Assembly: GCF_964340395.1 (NCBI RefSeq)
Contig: NC_135561.1
Coordinates: 10,184,732 to 10,248,731 of the forward strand
Origin: Glandiceps talaboti
Taxonomy: Eukaryota > Hemichordata > Enteropneusta > Spengelidae
DNA length: 64,000 nt
Reading direction: 5' to 3'
Shown: positions 11,951 through 24,490 of the stretch, piece by piece
Layout: the number at the start of each line of letters is the position of its first letter
How positions within the stretch are numbered: position 1 is the stretch's first letter
Program-made: the position numbers and the translations under genes
The notes under the pieces: generated by a model
Told to the model about the DNA's origin: nothing
Databases searched by the model: none
Seen by the model: the letters and a program-made list of their open reading frames with translations, nothing else

Positions 11951-12989
11951 CTGCAAAAAACAACGCTGAAGCAAACCATCTACCGGTATATGTCAGTCAC
12001 AGTGTGCAATAGAGCTACTATACTGACAAGAAACAGTAGTTCATCCTGGAGACTAGATACAGTTTCAGCATCTGTCTCAGTATTTTATTTCTTCACCGTA
12101 CTCAAATTACAACTAATTTCTATAGTTATTTATAAATCACCAAAGAAGCCTGAGAGACTACTTTCTTGAGATGGTGTTGATTTATGTTAATTTTGACGTT
12201 ATCATTTTTTCTTGTGGGTGATAATCAAAATAATGTATAGATCGACCATGTGATATCTCTCATTTAAATATTACAATCAGTATTTGCATAATGTATAATT
12301 TCGCTGTGAAAAGGTGCAAAGTTAAGATAACCGACGCATGATACCCCGTTCATAGTAAGTTGAACACTTCCGAACAGAAACTACAGGATTCATATTTGAT
12401 TTCTTTGTTGTAATCAAATAAGAAATCATTGTATTTTTGTAAATATCACGGTACGACAGACGTGACTTAGTTTATATGGAAGGGGGGATGGAACAGCTGT
12501 ATAATGAATATCATCGAGTCATCACCACAAAAGGGGGACGTGGTATTAGTAGAAATGCATATTGGCGCTAACCTTTCTTTAACTTAGACTTATCACAAAA
12601 TAAAACATATATTTAGATGTCTTATAAATTCCCGTCGATGACATTTTTAATTCTTAAATTTATTTTGCTTTCCATTTTCAAAATTATTAAACAGAAAATT
12701 ACGCATGTAAAACTCTGAATTAAACAGTCAAAAATATACCTCATAGAAATATCAATAATTAGATAGCATATATTGGTGTGACCTTTCAAGATGTCATGTA
12801 TTTCGAAAACATATGTCAATGTTATATTATACCCCTTTTATACTTTTATTTGAAATATTAAATGTGTCAATATGAATAATTGCATTTCTTCAACATTTCG
12901 AAATGAACCAATGTAATATATACATTTACCTAATAAAGGAATATCTCACACACACGATATCGTACACAAAATAGATGAAATACCGATTC

Positions 12990-13345
12990 ATCATTAATAA
13001 TATTATAATGCAGCAGCACTGCTGACCCTAAGGGTCACTATGAGTCGCTAGACCCCCACCCCCTTTAACTAGATTAGCCAAAATTCAAAATTTCTTCAAA
13101 CGACACAATCACTTTCAAATCAGTGTGTAGCTGTATAAAGCCAGTATGTAGTGTCTGTGAGTAAAAAAAATAGTTCTTTTGTGAACACTTTACTTTATTT
13201 TAATGAGGTATATTTAATTCTTCCAAATATTTGTATTTAGGGGTACAAAAGGTAAAAGCAATTTACAACTAAAATGGCCCAATCCTCACCCAAAGTAAAA
13301 AAGAAATAGTTGTTTCTCCTACATTCAACTGTTAATCTCGCCCTT
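12990..13345. repeat. spacer between units with a dispersed repeat
   Basis: No gene seen. Blocks such as ACTAAAATGGC, an A-rich stretch, and TCAACTGTTAATCTCGCCC resemble 47035-47290 (ACTAAAATGGCTCACCCC, GAACTATTAATCTTGCCCC), so a low-identity dispersed repeat is likely. Confidence 0.4.
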
Positions 13346-13924
13346 CATATAGTTTATATATTTGTTTAATTTAATGTATGTGCTGCTCAAGGACATTACA
13401 TTACAGTATATGTTTGCTATTTGGCATCTGAATATACAATAAAAAGTATAATTGTTACAGTTTGTAACGTTTTTGTCATTCAGAATAGTAAGTTGTTCCA
13501 TTATCGTATATTGTATAATTATCAGTTTTTCCTAGTAATGACCTTTTATTATAACTCATCCAATACTTTCGATGAATACAAAATAAATTGGCTTATCAAT
13601 TAAAATAATTCATTTTACAATTAATAACAAGTTGTAAAATTCATCATTGGGAAATAAAAGAAAATTAATGTAAATGAATCCGATGGTCGCTAAATACATT
13701 GTACATTGCACACCCATGAGTTACAATTACATAATCTGTTCTTTCAACATGAAACAGATATTGCAACCACAATAATCATCTAAGTACTATTCTGGGGTGA
13801 ATACAACTTCTTTTCTGCACCATTCCGATCTACAGCTGACCATCAATGTATAATATGCAAATAGTGTGTATATCACATCTTGGCAAAATAAATAATCCAG
13901 CCGAGGTTAAATAGACATTCGCTA

Positions 13925-16659
13925 TTACCAAAACCAATTCCTGTGTCTTCTTCCTTTGTGTTGTAAGTTCTCCGTATTAGGCGGATTCTTTCCCCCTTCG
14001 TGGTTTCGACGTTGTTCTTCGACAGCATTTCCAGCAAGTTTATGTCTATACAGCCGGACAGCCACAACAATTAGCAATGGTACAACCAACACAAGAAGAA
14101 TAGGTCGAAACGTCCTATGATCAGCTGGAAAATAAAACGGGCATATTTCAAATTATTGAAGAGTAATACAAAATTCAAAAAAAGAGATCATGTTAACACA
14201 TAATAATTCTACCTACTTAGAAATTCCTGGTATGTCAGAAGAAACTAGAAAAAATCGCGACCTTTTCAATCTATGTACCTCCACAGTAAGCCAGCTGTCT
14301 GTAATGCTATCCTCACATTTCAGTTTAATACAGAAAGGGAGATTAAAAGCCCGCTTATATAATAACAGCGTGTACCAAGTGTTTATGATAAAGATTGGCA
14401 TGCATATATTATTAGGTAGATATTATTAACGAACCTTTCTCATTCATATTCTCATTACCAGATGTAGGTTTTCTGGTAGGGTTCTCAGCAGTAAAGGGTA
14501 GAAGCTCGTCTGTCAATACCTCTGTCCTTCCTAAGGTAGCGAAACAAATATAAGCCATTAATTGTGATATCTTATTTTGATGACTCTTAATCCATACAGT
14601 GTTTATGATATGCATTCCCCTTTCTCATCTAATATCAAAAGTGGTTCGTTTTGTGTCACCTAACTATCTAAATATTACCCTGGTTATTGAGGCTTCGGGG
14701 TTTTTTTCAGGAAGATACACACTATAACTATCATCGTAACATATTGATACAACAGTGACTACTGAAAGGACGTTGTTTAATTATAGTCTCAGGTGCCTCT
14801 GAAAACAAGTTTAGTTAGAGTTCTGTAATGTGACAGTTTTGTTTTGGGACTTCAAACGTTTACACTATCTTGATCACATGGTGATTAAAACAGAGGAACC
14901 GCTCTTATGCACTTGTGTAGATCTACCACATTGAATAATAATAAATTTAGTTTGTGTCTATTTTCAAGGCTGGGTTACCAGTGTCGTAATACATGTATAC
15001 GGTTGGACACATGTTTCGATGATGAGCTCTCATCTACATCTTTTGTTTAATGGACAATAGTTTGTAAACGGTCTTAATAAATTTAGTGTAATCTGTCCAT
15101 GATTGTATGTTTTATTGGTGACAATTTTACATGTACCTTTGTTGTTTTCATCCTCATTAGGGTCCCCTGCTGTAGCAAAAGGCTCCAACGTGGAAATCCC
15201 TTCTGTACTCACCTCATTCATATCTACAGGATACAAAACAACAATTCTATTATATCTATCTTTCTGTGCATCCAATGGTTTTGCAAGATGAATTATGATA
15301 TTATTTAGAACAATCATCTAATGACTATACAGTTACAATTCAATCCAACTTTTCTCGATCTATTAGAACAGCTGTCAATACCCGTTCACGTGATATGTGA
15401 GTAATTACAAGATCTGTTATGCAGGATGGTATAGTTTCACCAGCGTATTTAATTTACATTATTTTTCTCCATTAGTTTTGAGGTTTATGTGTACGAATTT
15501 AGAAGTCTCGTTCAAACCTGTATTCAATCATTGAAATCTCAAATACCTTGTATTTCTCCTTCACTGCGTGTGGTTTTATACTCATCTGTAGTTGCAACTC
15601 CTCTTGAGACATTTGCATTTCGTGTAAGGTATATGATAGAACATAAATAGGTTAGATTATTATCACTATCTTAGAAGTCTCATGGCAAAAGGCCAAATAA
15701 TTCCATTGTGTTGCCATCACTTACGAATTCCTCTTATTGAAAATTCATCAACATCACACCAATATCTAAACAAACAGAAAGTAGTGTTCATGTAGGAACC
15801 AATGGACTCATTGAAAAGTAATATCCTTGTTGTCGATCCTACATTATTGGTGATTATTGATATCTTGGAGCACAATACAACTGTATCTGTACTTCAACTT
15901 TTATGACACTGCACTCCCACACTGTTATGCCATGCATCCTTCTTATCCTTAGAATGACTTGTCTGGTTATGTGTATGAATATTTCAGTATTGGTAATCGA
16001 CAATGTAAGGACAGAATTTAATATTTAAAACACAATTAAATGTGTTTCCGATAACCCGATCGACCCTACAGTTTAAGCCTCCGTCTCCTTACATTTTTTA
16101 AACATCTAAAACAAAAAAAAAGATCAGAAATTCTTTGTCTGCTCGACCCACATGCGCTGTGTTTTCTTTCCCCGGCTATGTGTGTACGTATTTCATCAAA
16201 ACATCACTGAAGGCGTATCCTTACCGATATTTGTTTTCCTTTGGGGTAGAAGCAATACTTTTCAAATACGTGTAACGAATACAAATGTAAAATAAATAAG
16301 ACCAACACCAAAAAATCTACCAACCCTATGTTCTGAGACCAATAGTCAATTATTTTTTTCCACCTGATTGACAATGTTGTAATGCAATATATACATATAT
16401 TGTCGGTGGCCAAGTGGTTAAACCACTTGCCTCTTACCACTGCGATTGGGGTTTGAACCCCATTCAGGGTTCGATTAATTTTACCACGCTGTAAGTAAAA
16501 AGAGTGTCCTTCAGTTTGACTCTACCGAACAACGCAGGTTTTCCCCGGGTACTCCGGTTTCCTCCTGCATTAACACTGAACCCATGAGGGATGGCCCTCA
16601 CTGGACTTCTTGGGAGACAAGTGTTTAAATGCTTAAAGAACTATCCAGTATAAATAAAG

Positions 16660-16727
<68 letters not shown>

Positions 16728-18045
16728 ATTGTTCAATTTAATTTTCCTACTTACATTTATTACATTTACATTTTGCTTGTAAAGTTGTATGTAATCATAC
16801 TTATCTCTAACATCAACACCCGGTAAATGTCCTTCACATATTGATATGTATCCGCTGATTCGCTGAAGACTTACTGGGATAAAACGACTTTCAGAAAATG
16901 TCATATAAAAGTCTACCACTTCTCCCGATATTACACCAATGTATTCCCACGCACTATCACTGAACCAATTACCACCAGTTTGTTCAATAGGTTGATAGTA
17001 AATGGAGTAGCTACTGGATGATAAAGCAAACAAACTACCACCACAATAATCTAGCCGCCGCCATTTTCTGTATCTAGCAGTGGGAAATATCCACGCCCCA
17101 TCAATTGTTTCACGATACATAGCCATCTGCTCTTGGTCTAATCCAAAAATCACACCATTCCCTTCAGTAGCTGATGTGACACAACAACTTGGTGATATTA
17201 CCGACCATTCTCGTGTCATAGCAGAATACATGACCTGCAACTGATAATCTGTTGTTATGCCAAGTAAGGCACCATCGTCCATAATTTCTATATCCAATGT
17301 TTCAAATCTACCCTCCACAGGGGGACTACCATAAGACATTTCGCTATTAAAAATCCTGAAATCACTGCTCAATACCAGAAAACTGTCGGTTTCTCTTGGT
17401 ATCCTATGTCTTAGCACAAATTTCCCATTTTGTTGTTCTGGAGAATTAGCATACAGGAATTCCTCGGTCCCTGTTGAAACGTGGAAATGGTATTTATATT
17501 ACGATATACATACTCGGAAATATACATTCTTTTAAAGCAAACCTAGAATAGACTTGTAGATACACCCGGCAGAAGAAGCCATGTAACTTATGGTATTTGC
17601 CTATACAAGTTCAAGAGTGCAATAATATCACTATATGGCCATGAAAGGTTTAGTAAAAAAGACTACTGATGTAGAATGGTAACTAACAAGCTTACTTTAG
17701 CATTATATGAAAACGAATCAAAACAGGGGTTGACCAGTTGAAAGACATACAAGCATGAGCGTTAGCGAGATCGTAAATATTAATGCACCATCAATTTACG
17801 GATAATCTAAAATGCGCAATTGGTAAACCTATGCTGTATTGGGCAATTTAAAATGATTTATTGTGAATTGTTCTGACTGTTCTTACGTTTCTTAACCAAA
17901 AAATTAAGAAATCCTAAGAATAATTAATTATACCATTAAACACCATTCCTTGGCTGTCATGGTTACTAACGTCTAAAGTTTTGGTGAACACCAGACCAGG
18001 GTAACTCAAGATCACACCAAATATCCCGGCGAACATAGTACACAT
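13925..18045 (-). CDS. secreted-type, single-TM propeller-like protein, copy 2
   Basis: Exons: 18045-17934, 17470-16801, 15602-15547, 15223-15137, 14530-14435 and 14124-13925 (1221 nt, 406 aa). The layout is that of copy 1: signal peptide (MCTMFAGIFGVILSYPGLV), a 670-nt propeller-like exon, stalk exons, a membrane helix (ILLVLVVPLLIVVAV) and a longer basic tail ending RRHRNWFW. The acceptor of the third exon used in copy 1 is gone, but an AG 27 nt further in restores the same phase. The fourth exon is intact. Both N-glycosylation sequons of copy 1 are absent. The central repeats are nearly identical to copy 1 while the outer ones differ strongly, with in-frame indels that cancel in total length. 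The gene seems functional by frame conservation. The 5' UTR donor is conserved at 18842. Confidence 0.7.
16401..16727 (+). mobile_element. tRNA-derived SINE with ATT tail
   Basis: The head looks like a tRNA gene: A box TGGCCAAGTGG at 16407-16417 and B box-like GGTTTGAACCC near 16450-16460. A body with the motif TTTTCCCCGGGTACTCCGGT (a central domain shared by several invertebrate SINEs, from memory) follows, then an (ATT)n tail from 16661 to about 16727. It sits in intron 2 of propeller copy 2; the same intron of copy 1 (about 9870-9890) has no such insert. Confidence 0.85.
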
Positions 18046-18841
18046 TTATTGTCTTCTCCACAAGAAATAGACTCACTAGTCTCTAATCTGAAAATAACGA
18101 TCATATGTTACAAGACAAACCACGTATGTGTTATTATCATTATACTGGCATACAGTAAAGTGAAATGTTCTTCTATGAACAGAGGTGTTAGAAGGTAGTA
18201 AAGCTCATATCCTGCAATCGTTACAAAAACAGCGTAGCCACGGCGATGTCGAAACGACTTAAATGCAAGAAATAATGACGTCATACCAGGTGATACATTT
18301 GCCAACTCTGTTTGCTTTGGGTGTGCCGCCGTGGTGCTAAATTTCGACAACTGTTAAATGTAATACAGGTGCTTTCTCATTTCAATACTGAGTATAGTCA
18401 ATGTATAAATTGATGCATTTTTCTATACCATTTGAATATACGTTTTGGATATCCCTACGAGGACCACTTTGGGAATAAGCACTGATTTTAATATACTTTT
18501 ATGCATTATCCACGATGATTTTTGATACCTAGTCTTTTAATATGTACTTGAATAAATTTTTACCCAATTATTTCAAATTCAACTTCAAAATCCTTGTTCT
18601 AGTCTACGTTTTAATTTTGTGAGACGTGTTTGCATTATGGGATGGTTTAGACTGTATCATGACTTTAAGAGTGTGTAGATTGGGGTTCTGATGTTTTAAA
18701 ACCCGGGCTTGCGTTCGAAAGGCTGTAGGTTGTTCAATTTCATATCATAACGTAGAAATCAAATGACTTGGTAAAGCATAATGTGTGATGTCACAGGAGT
18801 GATGAAGAAAATATTAGATTGTGAAAGCTTTAAGTTCCTAC

Positions 18842-18858
18842 CTTTCCTTACTGACGTA
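18842..18858 (-). other. putative 5' UTR exon of propeller copy 2
   Basis: Counterpart of 11934-11950: the donor GGAAAG|GTAGGAAC and the upstream TTTTTTGCAG are both kept. The exact exon start is unknown. Confidence 0.3.
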
Positions 18859-20236
18859 CTGCAAAAAACAAGGCTGAAGTGATACAGCTGTATGATAATC
18901 ACAGTGTTTCATATATCTACTATAGTGATGAGAAACAGTATTTCATCCTAAAGACTAGAAACAGTTTCAGCATCTGTCTCAGTATTTGATTTCTTTATCG
19001 TACTCAAATAACAACTAATTCATCATCAAACAAGCATGACTACTTTATCGAGTGGTGCTGATTTATGTTAACTTTAACGTTATCATGTTTTTCTTGTGGT
19101 GATAATCAAAATAATGTATAGATCGACTATGTGATACCTCTCATTTAAATATTAGCATAATGTACAATTTCGATGTCATTTGATTTGAAAATATATGACA
19201 ATGTAAACAATTAAGATAACCGACGCATGGTACTACATACGTGCATGGTAAGTTGAATGCTTTCAAATAGAAACTATAGGATTCATCCCCTGCCCAATTT
19301 ACATCACTACAAGTGTATGTCATTATTGGTGCAAATTCTTGAAAATTCCAGATGCAATGTCCATGGTGACTCAAATGTATGATGTGTTAATTAGCCATGT
19401 AAATTTGCCAACAATAAACTGCAAGTATTACAAAATATAGATTTAAATCCCCCATGGTGTACACGTTGTTATGTAGAATAAACATGCTATTTTAATGATA
19501 CTATCACAAAACGACACATAATGAAATAATTTCTCATCCGCCTTCTTTGTGATGCACTTTAAAATGGCAACACCGAGGTGAAAAAAATCTAGAAAGAGCT
19601 TTATATCCGAAGACTATACACAATGTAAACACCTGTCCAAGTATTTGGTTTCTTTGTTGTACTCAAATAACAACCCAATGTATTTTTTATTAATACCACG
19701 ACACGACAAATGCGACAGTTTATATGGAGGTGGGGGGGGGGGTAATTAAGAGACATTTATTTAGTAGGGGATTCAATTAGAAGACGGGAATGGAACAAGC
19801 TGTATAATGAATACCAAAGGGGAACTTGGTATTAGTACCAATGCCTATCGACGCTAACCCTTCTTTAATTAACTTTGACATCGTAAAATAAACGCATAAT
19901 CAGATGTCTCATAAATTCCCGTCGATGACATTGTTAAATCTTAAATTTCTTTGGCTTTCCATTTTCAAAATTATTAAACAGAAATTAAGGATGCAAAACT
20001 ATAGATTGATTAAACCTACAAAAATAAACCTCATAAACATACCAATATTTATATAGCATATGTTGATGTGACCTTTCAAGGTGTCATGTATGTCGAAAAC
20101 ATATGACAATGTAATTTAGTACCACTTGTATGTGAATTATTAAACGTATCAGTAAAAATAATTTCGAAACGAACCAATGTGATCAAATAAATTTACTTAG
20201 TAAAGAAATATCTCACACACACGATATCGTACACAA

Positions 20237-21640
20237 AAGCTTGCATTTTATGCAACTATTATGCAACTTTTTCATTAAAACTGTAAGCTATATCAACAGA
20301 TTTTACAGCACATATCCCCTTTGTTATGGTTAACGTATGTACTAAATTATATATAAATTCAAGTATGCATTCTTATGATATATCCTAATTACCAAAAATC
20401 ATTAATCATGCAAATTAGTTATTACCACTGTAATGGTACATCAACAAACTTTATAGGGCGTATAAGCTTTATGTTTAATGTATGAAGTAATTATATTGAA
20501 ATTGAAGTATGCAGTCTTACGATATAGCCTAATTACCGAAAATAATTAATTATGCAAATTTTATAGGACAAATGTATGTTATGTTTAACAAATATACTAA
20601 ATCATATTGAAATTGAAGTATTCAGTCTTAAGATATTGCTTAATTAGTTGATTTCATTGATATGCAAATTTTCCTAATTAAACATGAACTTGCGTATAGA
20701 CATATACTAATCTACGCATTTGTGGGTTTATGCATAGAGATATATCAATACCTTAGGGAATAAGAGTTCCCAATGAAAACAACTCATCTAATGTTGTACA
20801 GTCTGTCCATGGGCATGTGGCAACAAATCCGAAAATGATAATGATTTACAGGTAATAAAGTCCCAAGTTAGCTATGAGTCACATCTACACACTTACTTCT
20901 TTATTTATAGTTTATTTTAATAAACTCATTATACATGTCTACACATATTTGTTATTTTGGTAAAGGCCAGAAATGGGATGATTAAAAGTTGATAGCATAT
21001 GTATGTACCTGTACACTTTCTGGTCTTTTAAAAATTTGAAACATTTCGGAAAACTTTATATAAATATGGAAGACTCTAAAAAAAAGAATAAAAGAAAAGG
21101 AAAGTATACGGATAGACAAGGACGCTTCAAATAGAACATATGACCCATGAATTTTCTCTCGAAGCTTGATACCACCTGCTGCCCTCTTGTAGTGAGATAT
21201 ATATTTCGCATGCTGGTGAACATTGTGGAGTTTGCGGGACGTTAAAACAGATTGCCGAAACAGCATATTATATGAAATGAAGCTCCGAAATAAACAAAAA
21301 CACAATTTATAATATTTTACTTAATCAATATCTGGTGTCGAAGAGTTGCAGTAGGCTCGAACACACAGTTGATTCCGGTCTATATTATTTTCATAATATT
21401 ATATAAAGATAATCATTAAACAATTGTCTTCATATTTGTGTCTCTTCAAAATATACACTTTGAATGAAAGAGAAAACGTAACAACATCATTTGACAGATT
21501 AAAGTTAATACAGTGTGTATACTACTAATCTCACAATTCAAGTTAGTGACTTTTCAAGGATGAATAAAGCAATTGTCTTTTCGTCACCCCTTGTCAATGG
21601 AAGTTCGTCAAAGGTTTACAGATGTACATGTTTATACTGT
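20237..21640. other. intergenic, no gene seen
   Basis: AT-rich. It contains the degenerate three-copy repeat at 20329-20690 and, toward 21640, the presumed 3' flank of the minus-strand SGNH gene. No exon is supported. Confidence 0.4.
20329..20690. repeat. degenerate ~110-140 nt tandem repeat, three copies
   Basis: Three blocks each contain a TTGAAATTGAAGTATGCAGTC-like stretch, then CGATAT, CTAATTA and ATGCAAATT in the same order. Copies lie near 20329-20418, 20469-20560 and 20580-20669. Confidence 0.6.
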
Positions 21641-23894
21641 TTACATATTTACAACGTAAGCTACGATGGCATATAATATGAAAGATATGGATTCGATACT
21701 TCTGATTGTTATGGTATGCAGTCCAGCTTCAAGTGTTTTGTTCGGTATTTTAAAACCCAACATTGATTTTCTAATAAATAGCAAATCTGCATCCGAATTG
21801 TCGATCTCCACCAAGATAATGCTATTTTCTTTAAACTTTCCCAACAGCGAAACAGAGAAGCTTGCATTCTTAGAAGTAAGTATATTTATAACAAAAGTTA
21901 TATTTCTGCCTCCTTTTGCAGTTTGCCATGCTGGTTTCGTATCAGCCCTGGCATTCCATGCAAATTTTGGAGCGTAATAAGTCCACCCATTATTTGTAAT
22001 TGGTTTCAGCAACAGATTGGGATTACCGTGATGGCTACTGTATTCTGACGTCAAAGTTGTCCAGCACTGTGCGCTATCAAGGTCAATACATTTAGAAAAT
22101 AATGGATGATGTAGATTTCCTTCAAAGTCAACATCAATATGATTCTGCTGAGTATCGAATGAATGGAATTCTGAAATTTCTTGTAGGAGCCCGTTTCCAG
22201 TTTCATACAGCTTTTCCGTCAGTAAATGTAGGATAAAGAGTGCTGCAATTTGGTGAGCCTTTTCACTGGGGCGTTTGTGCAAATCGGAATGTGCCCATAA
22301 ATCGTCTGCCCTCCCAGTTTTAACTAGTGGACACATCGCACGTGCTAAACTGATCGATGGAATGTCATAGTATCTACTTAATGGATCACTTCTAGATTCT
22401 TCTTTTAAATCACATGATTTCTTTAAAATCATTCTTCCGTGTATGAAATTCAAGTAAATCAGCTGTGCTGGATAACGTTTCATTATGTACCTTGTTAAGC
22501 TTTCCTGGGCGATGGCACCACTTCCTTTCCATAAGTCATTGAAGGCAAACTCCCAGAAAAGTAAATCGATGTTGCTGACGTTTATCAATGAATCTAAACA
22601 CAATAAACCGTCTCGACTGCCTATTCCGCCGACTGCTCCATTATAAGCCACCACTGGAGTGCCTAACATTCGTCTGAGGGACTCTGCTACACTATAAATA
22701 TAAATTTCTTTCCTGTTGGCCAGGCCACCCCCAGCAGAGATAGCACCTCCAATAACACCAATTGTTAGTGTTCGACCTGTAGTAAGTACATCTTTGAATA
22801 TGTGCTTTAGTCTGGTCATTGAAAAGTTATACGCAAAAGCGTCGAACATCATGGCATCATTTACATTTAGTTCGCTCCTTTGGATTCCCATTGTTTGCTC
22901 CACGAGATTGATGTTATTAAGAACTTGTTGTACTCTTTCCTCAACTTTCAAATCCCTGTTCGTGTCAAGTTCCGACAAGTTCGGATGGCCTTCTTTTCCA
23001 GTTTGAAATGCCATGTTTGGGAGAGTGACCCTGGTGTACTGTGAGTGTTGATGCCATAACGCAATTACTGGTTTCCTAGCGAAGTGAAGCCAATGTGTGA
23101 CTAACAGATACAAACCAAGCATAAGGTATGCAACCAAACAGGATAATGCAACGGAAATAATCACCTTTCTTGTCATTCCTACAAAATAATGGCAAAATAT
23201 ACATTAAGAATCTGATATATAACCATGTGTGCAAATTACGTCTTGACGGAAAGAGGGAGAAAGATAATTGAAAGTTGTAGAATTAACAACAATGTTCTAT
23301 CTACTAGCGATCAGCTATGCCCTTCGGTGCAGTATCATGATACTAATAAATGTGCGAGATAGCTCAGTATAATGCATTATGTGCTGTTATCTAGGATTTA
23401 GGATGTAGCGGGTTATGGGTACATACAAACATGTGCTGGTGGAGTACAAAACATGATAAGGGCACATGAAAAATAAAACTAAATATGCACATGACGCCAT
23501 CTGAAGAAATATTTTTTTAAGGATCCCGTAGAATTTTGTCTGCTAAAACAGCCCACAACAAATTTCAATTCACTGCCCCCTTCCATCTTTTGACAAGACG
23601 TATTTCGCAAATTTCTGATACAAAGTTGCCTTTTATTTCTCTCAGTGTTAATGTACTACATATACTACATAGACAGCGATACGTTGATGATTGATAGGAA
23701 ATACTACTACAGTCGTAGGATTTGGTTTTATATGTAATGACAATCATATCAAATGGTTACATAGAATGATGATTCTATCTATCCTAAAATCAGCTATCTT
23801 AGAGTAAAAATAAGCAAATATTATATACCTTAGAATTAATGCTAAGATTGAATATGAGGAGTGAAACATTACCTTTGTGAAGAGCTATTGCCAT
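21641..23894 (-). CDS. membrane-anchored SGNH/GDSL-like hydrolase, nucleophile Ser replaced
   Basis: Two coding exons: a 22-nt exon (23894-23873, MAIALHK) joins in frame to 23178-21641, giving about 519 aa. An N-terminal membrane helix (VIISVALSCLVAYLMLGLYLLV) after a basic MTRK suggests a type II membrane or Golgi-lumen protein. SGNH landmarks: block I as GVIGGAISAGGG, a glycine block YNGAVGGIGS, block III FWEFAFNDLW with the Asn, and a C-terminal SDLHKRPSEKAHQIAA carrying the Asp/His pair. A C-terminal beta-rich region (WTYYAPKFAWNAR onward) follows. The family normally has GGS or GDS in block I with Ser as nucleophile; here the codon is GCT (Ala), one base from TCT. The adjacent Ser (AIS) is two positions on. 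The enzyme may be inactive or the family may vary here. The substrate is unknown. Confidence 0.75.
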
Positions 23895-24354
23895 AGTGTC
23901 TGCTACAAAGCTCACTAGTATACAACATCAACGTATGTGTCCCAACATGTTGTGTGGGTAGTAACTGCGCTAAACACGGATAACCTGTTACCGATTACGA
24001 ATTATAACAAATATGCTAGAAACTGCGTCAGGCAACCAGTTGTTTGTGTCAACAGTTGTTCATATAAGAAGCTTACGCCTGGTTGGTACTTATACTCTGC
24101 GTGCGTACATTTTGATTGAATTACTCACATACTTAAATTGACAATTTAATTAACATTTTTATTTTGCAATATTTCTGTCAAAACAGAGTATTTAGACTAT
24201 ATTGTATGTTCTTAACACTGTACTAGCTGTAACTATATAATTAATTCTTCGACCAGATACCAACAACGTTTTCATTGAAAATTGAGAAATTACCAGGAAT
24301 TAGAGACTGCACAGTTGGGTTATCAATGAATAATACAGTAACGAGTTGGCATCG

Positions 24355-24490
24355 TGATGTGAGGGCGCTGTTTTAGGGTGATACAGAAAAAGCCTATTTG
24401 ATTGGATTTTGAAAAGCTACTCAAATACATTTACCCACAGGTGATTCAATACTGTTCAGGGTGTACGATATTTGGATGAGTAAGTCAATA
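24355..24490 (+). repeat. dispersed repeat R1, copy a
   Basis: Contains GAGGGCGCTGTTTT followed by TTACCCACAGGTGATTCAAT and TTCAGGGTGTACGATATT. The same ordered blocks occur at 53770-53905 (plus) and inverted at 26491-26550 and 61523-61660. Confidence 0.6.

Larger units (their letters stand above)
6900..12970. repeat. tandem segmental duplication, unit 1
   Basis: This stretch is collinear with 13350-20236: matching 3' flank, six gene exons, introns, 5' region and the same right edge (ATCTCACACACACGATATCG at about 12947 and 20211). Identity is high but uneven, with many small indels. Each unit carries one minus-strand gene. Confidence 0.85.
13350..20236. repeat. tandem segmental duplication, unit 2
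   Basis: Partner of 6900-12970. It is longer mainly because of a SINE with a long ATT tail (16401-16727) and other insertions. About 380 nt of other sequence separates the units, including a block resembling 47035-47290. Confidence 0.85.

Noticed and set aside
16395-16480. A functional tRNA gene
   Set aside because: A and B box-like parts are present, but the spacing and folding do not give a full cloverleaf and a SINE body and tail follow.
21666-23006. Plus-strand frames at 21666-21977 and 22716-23006
   Set aside because: They are antisense shadows of the SGNH gene.
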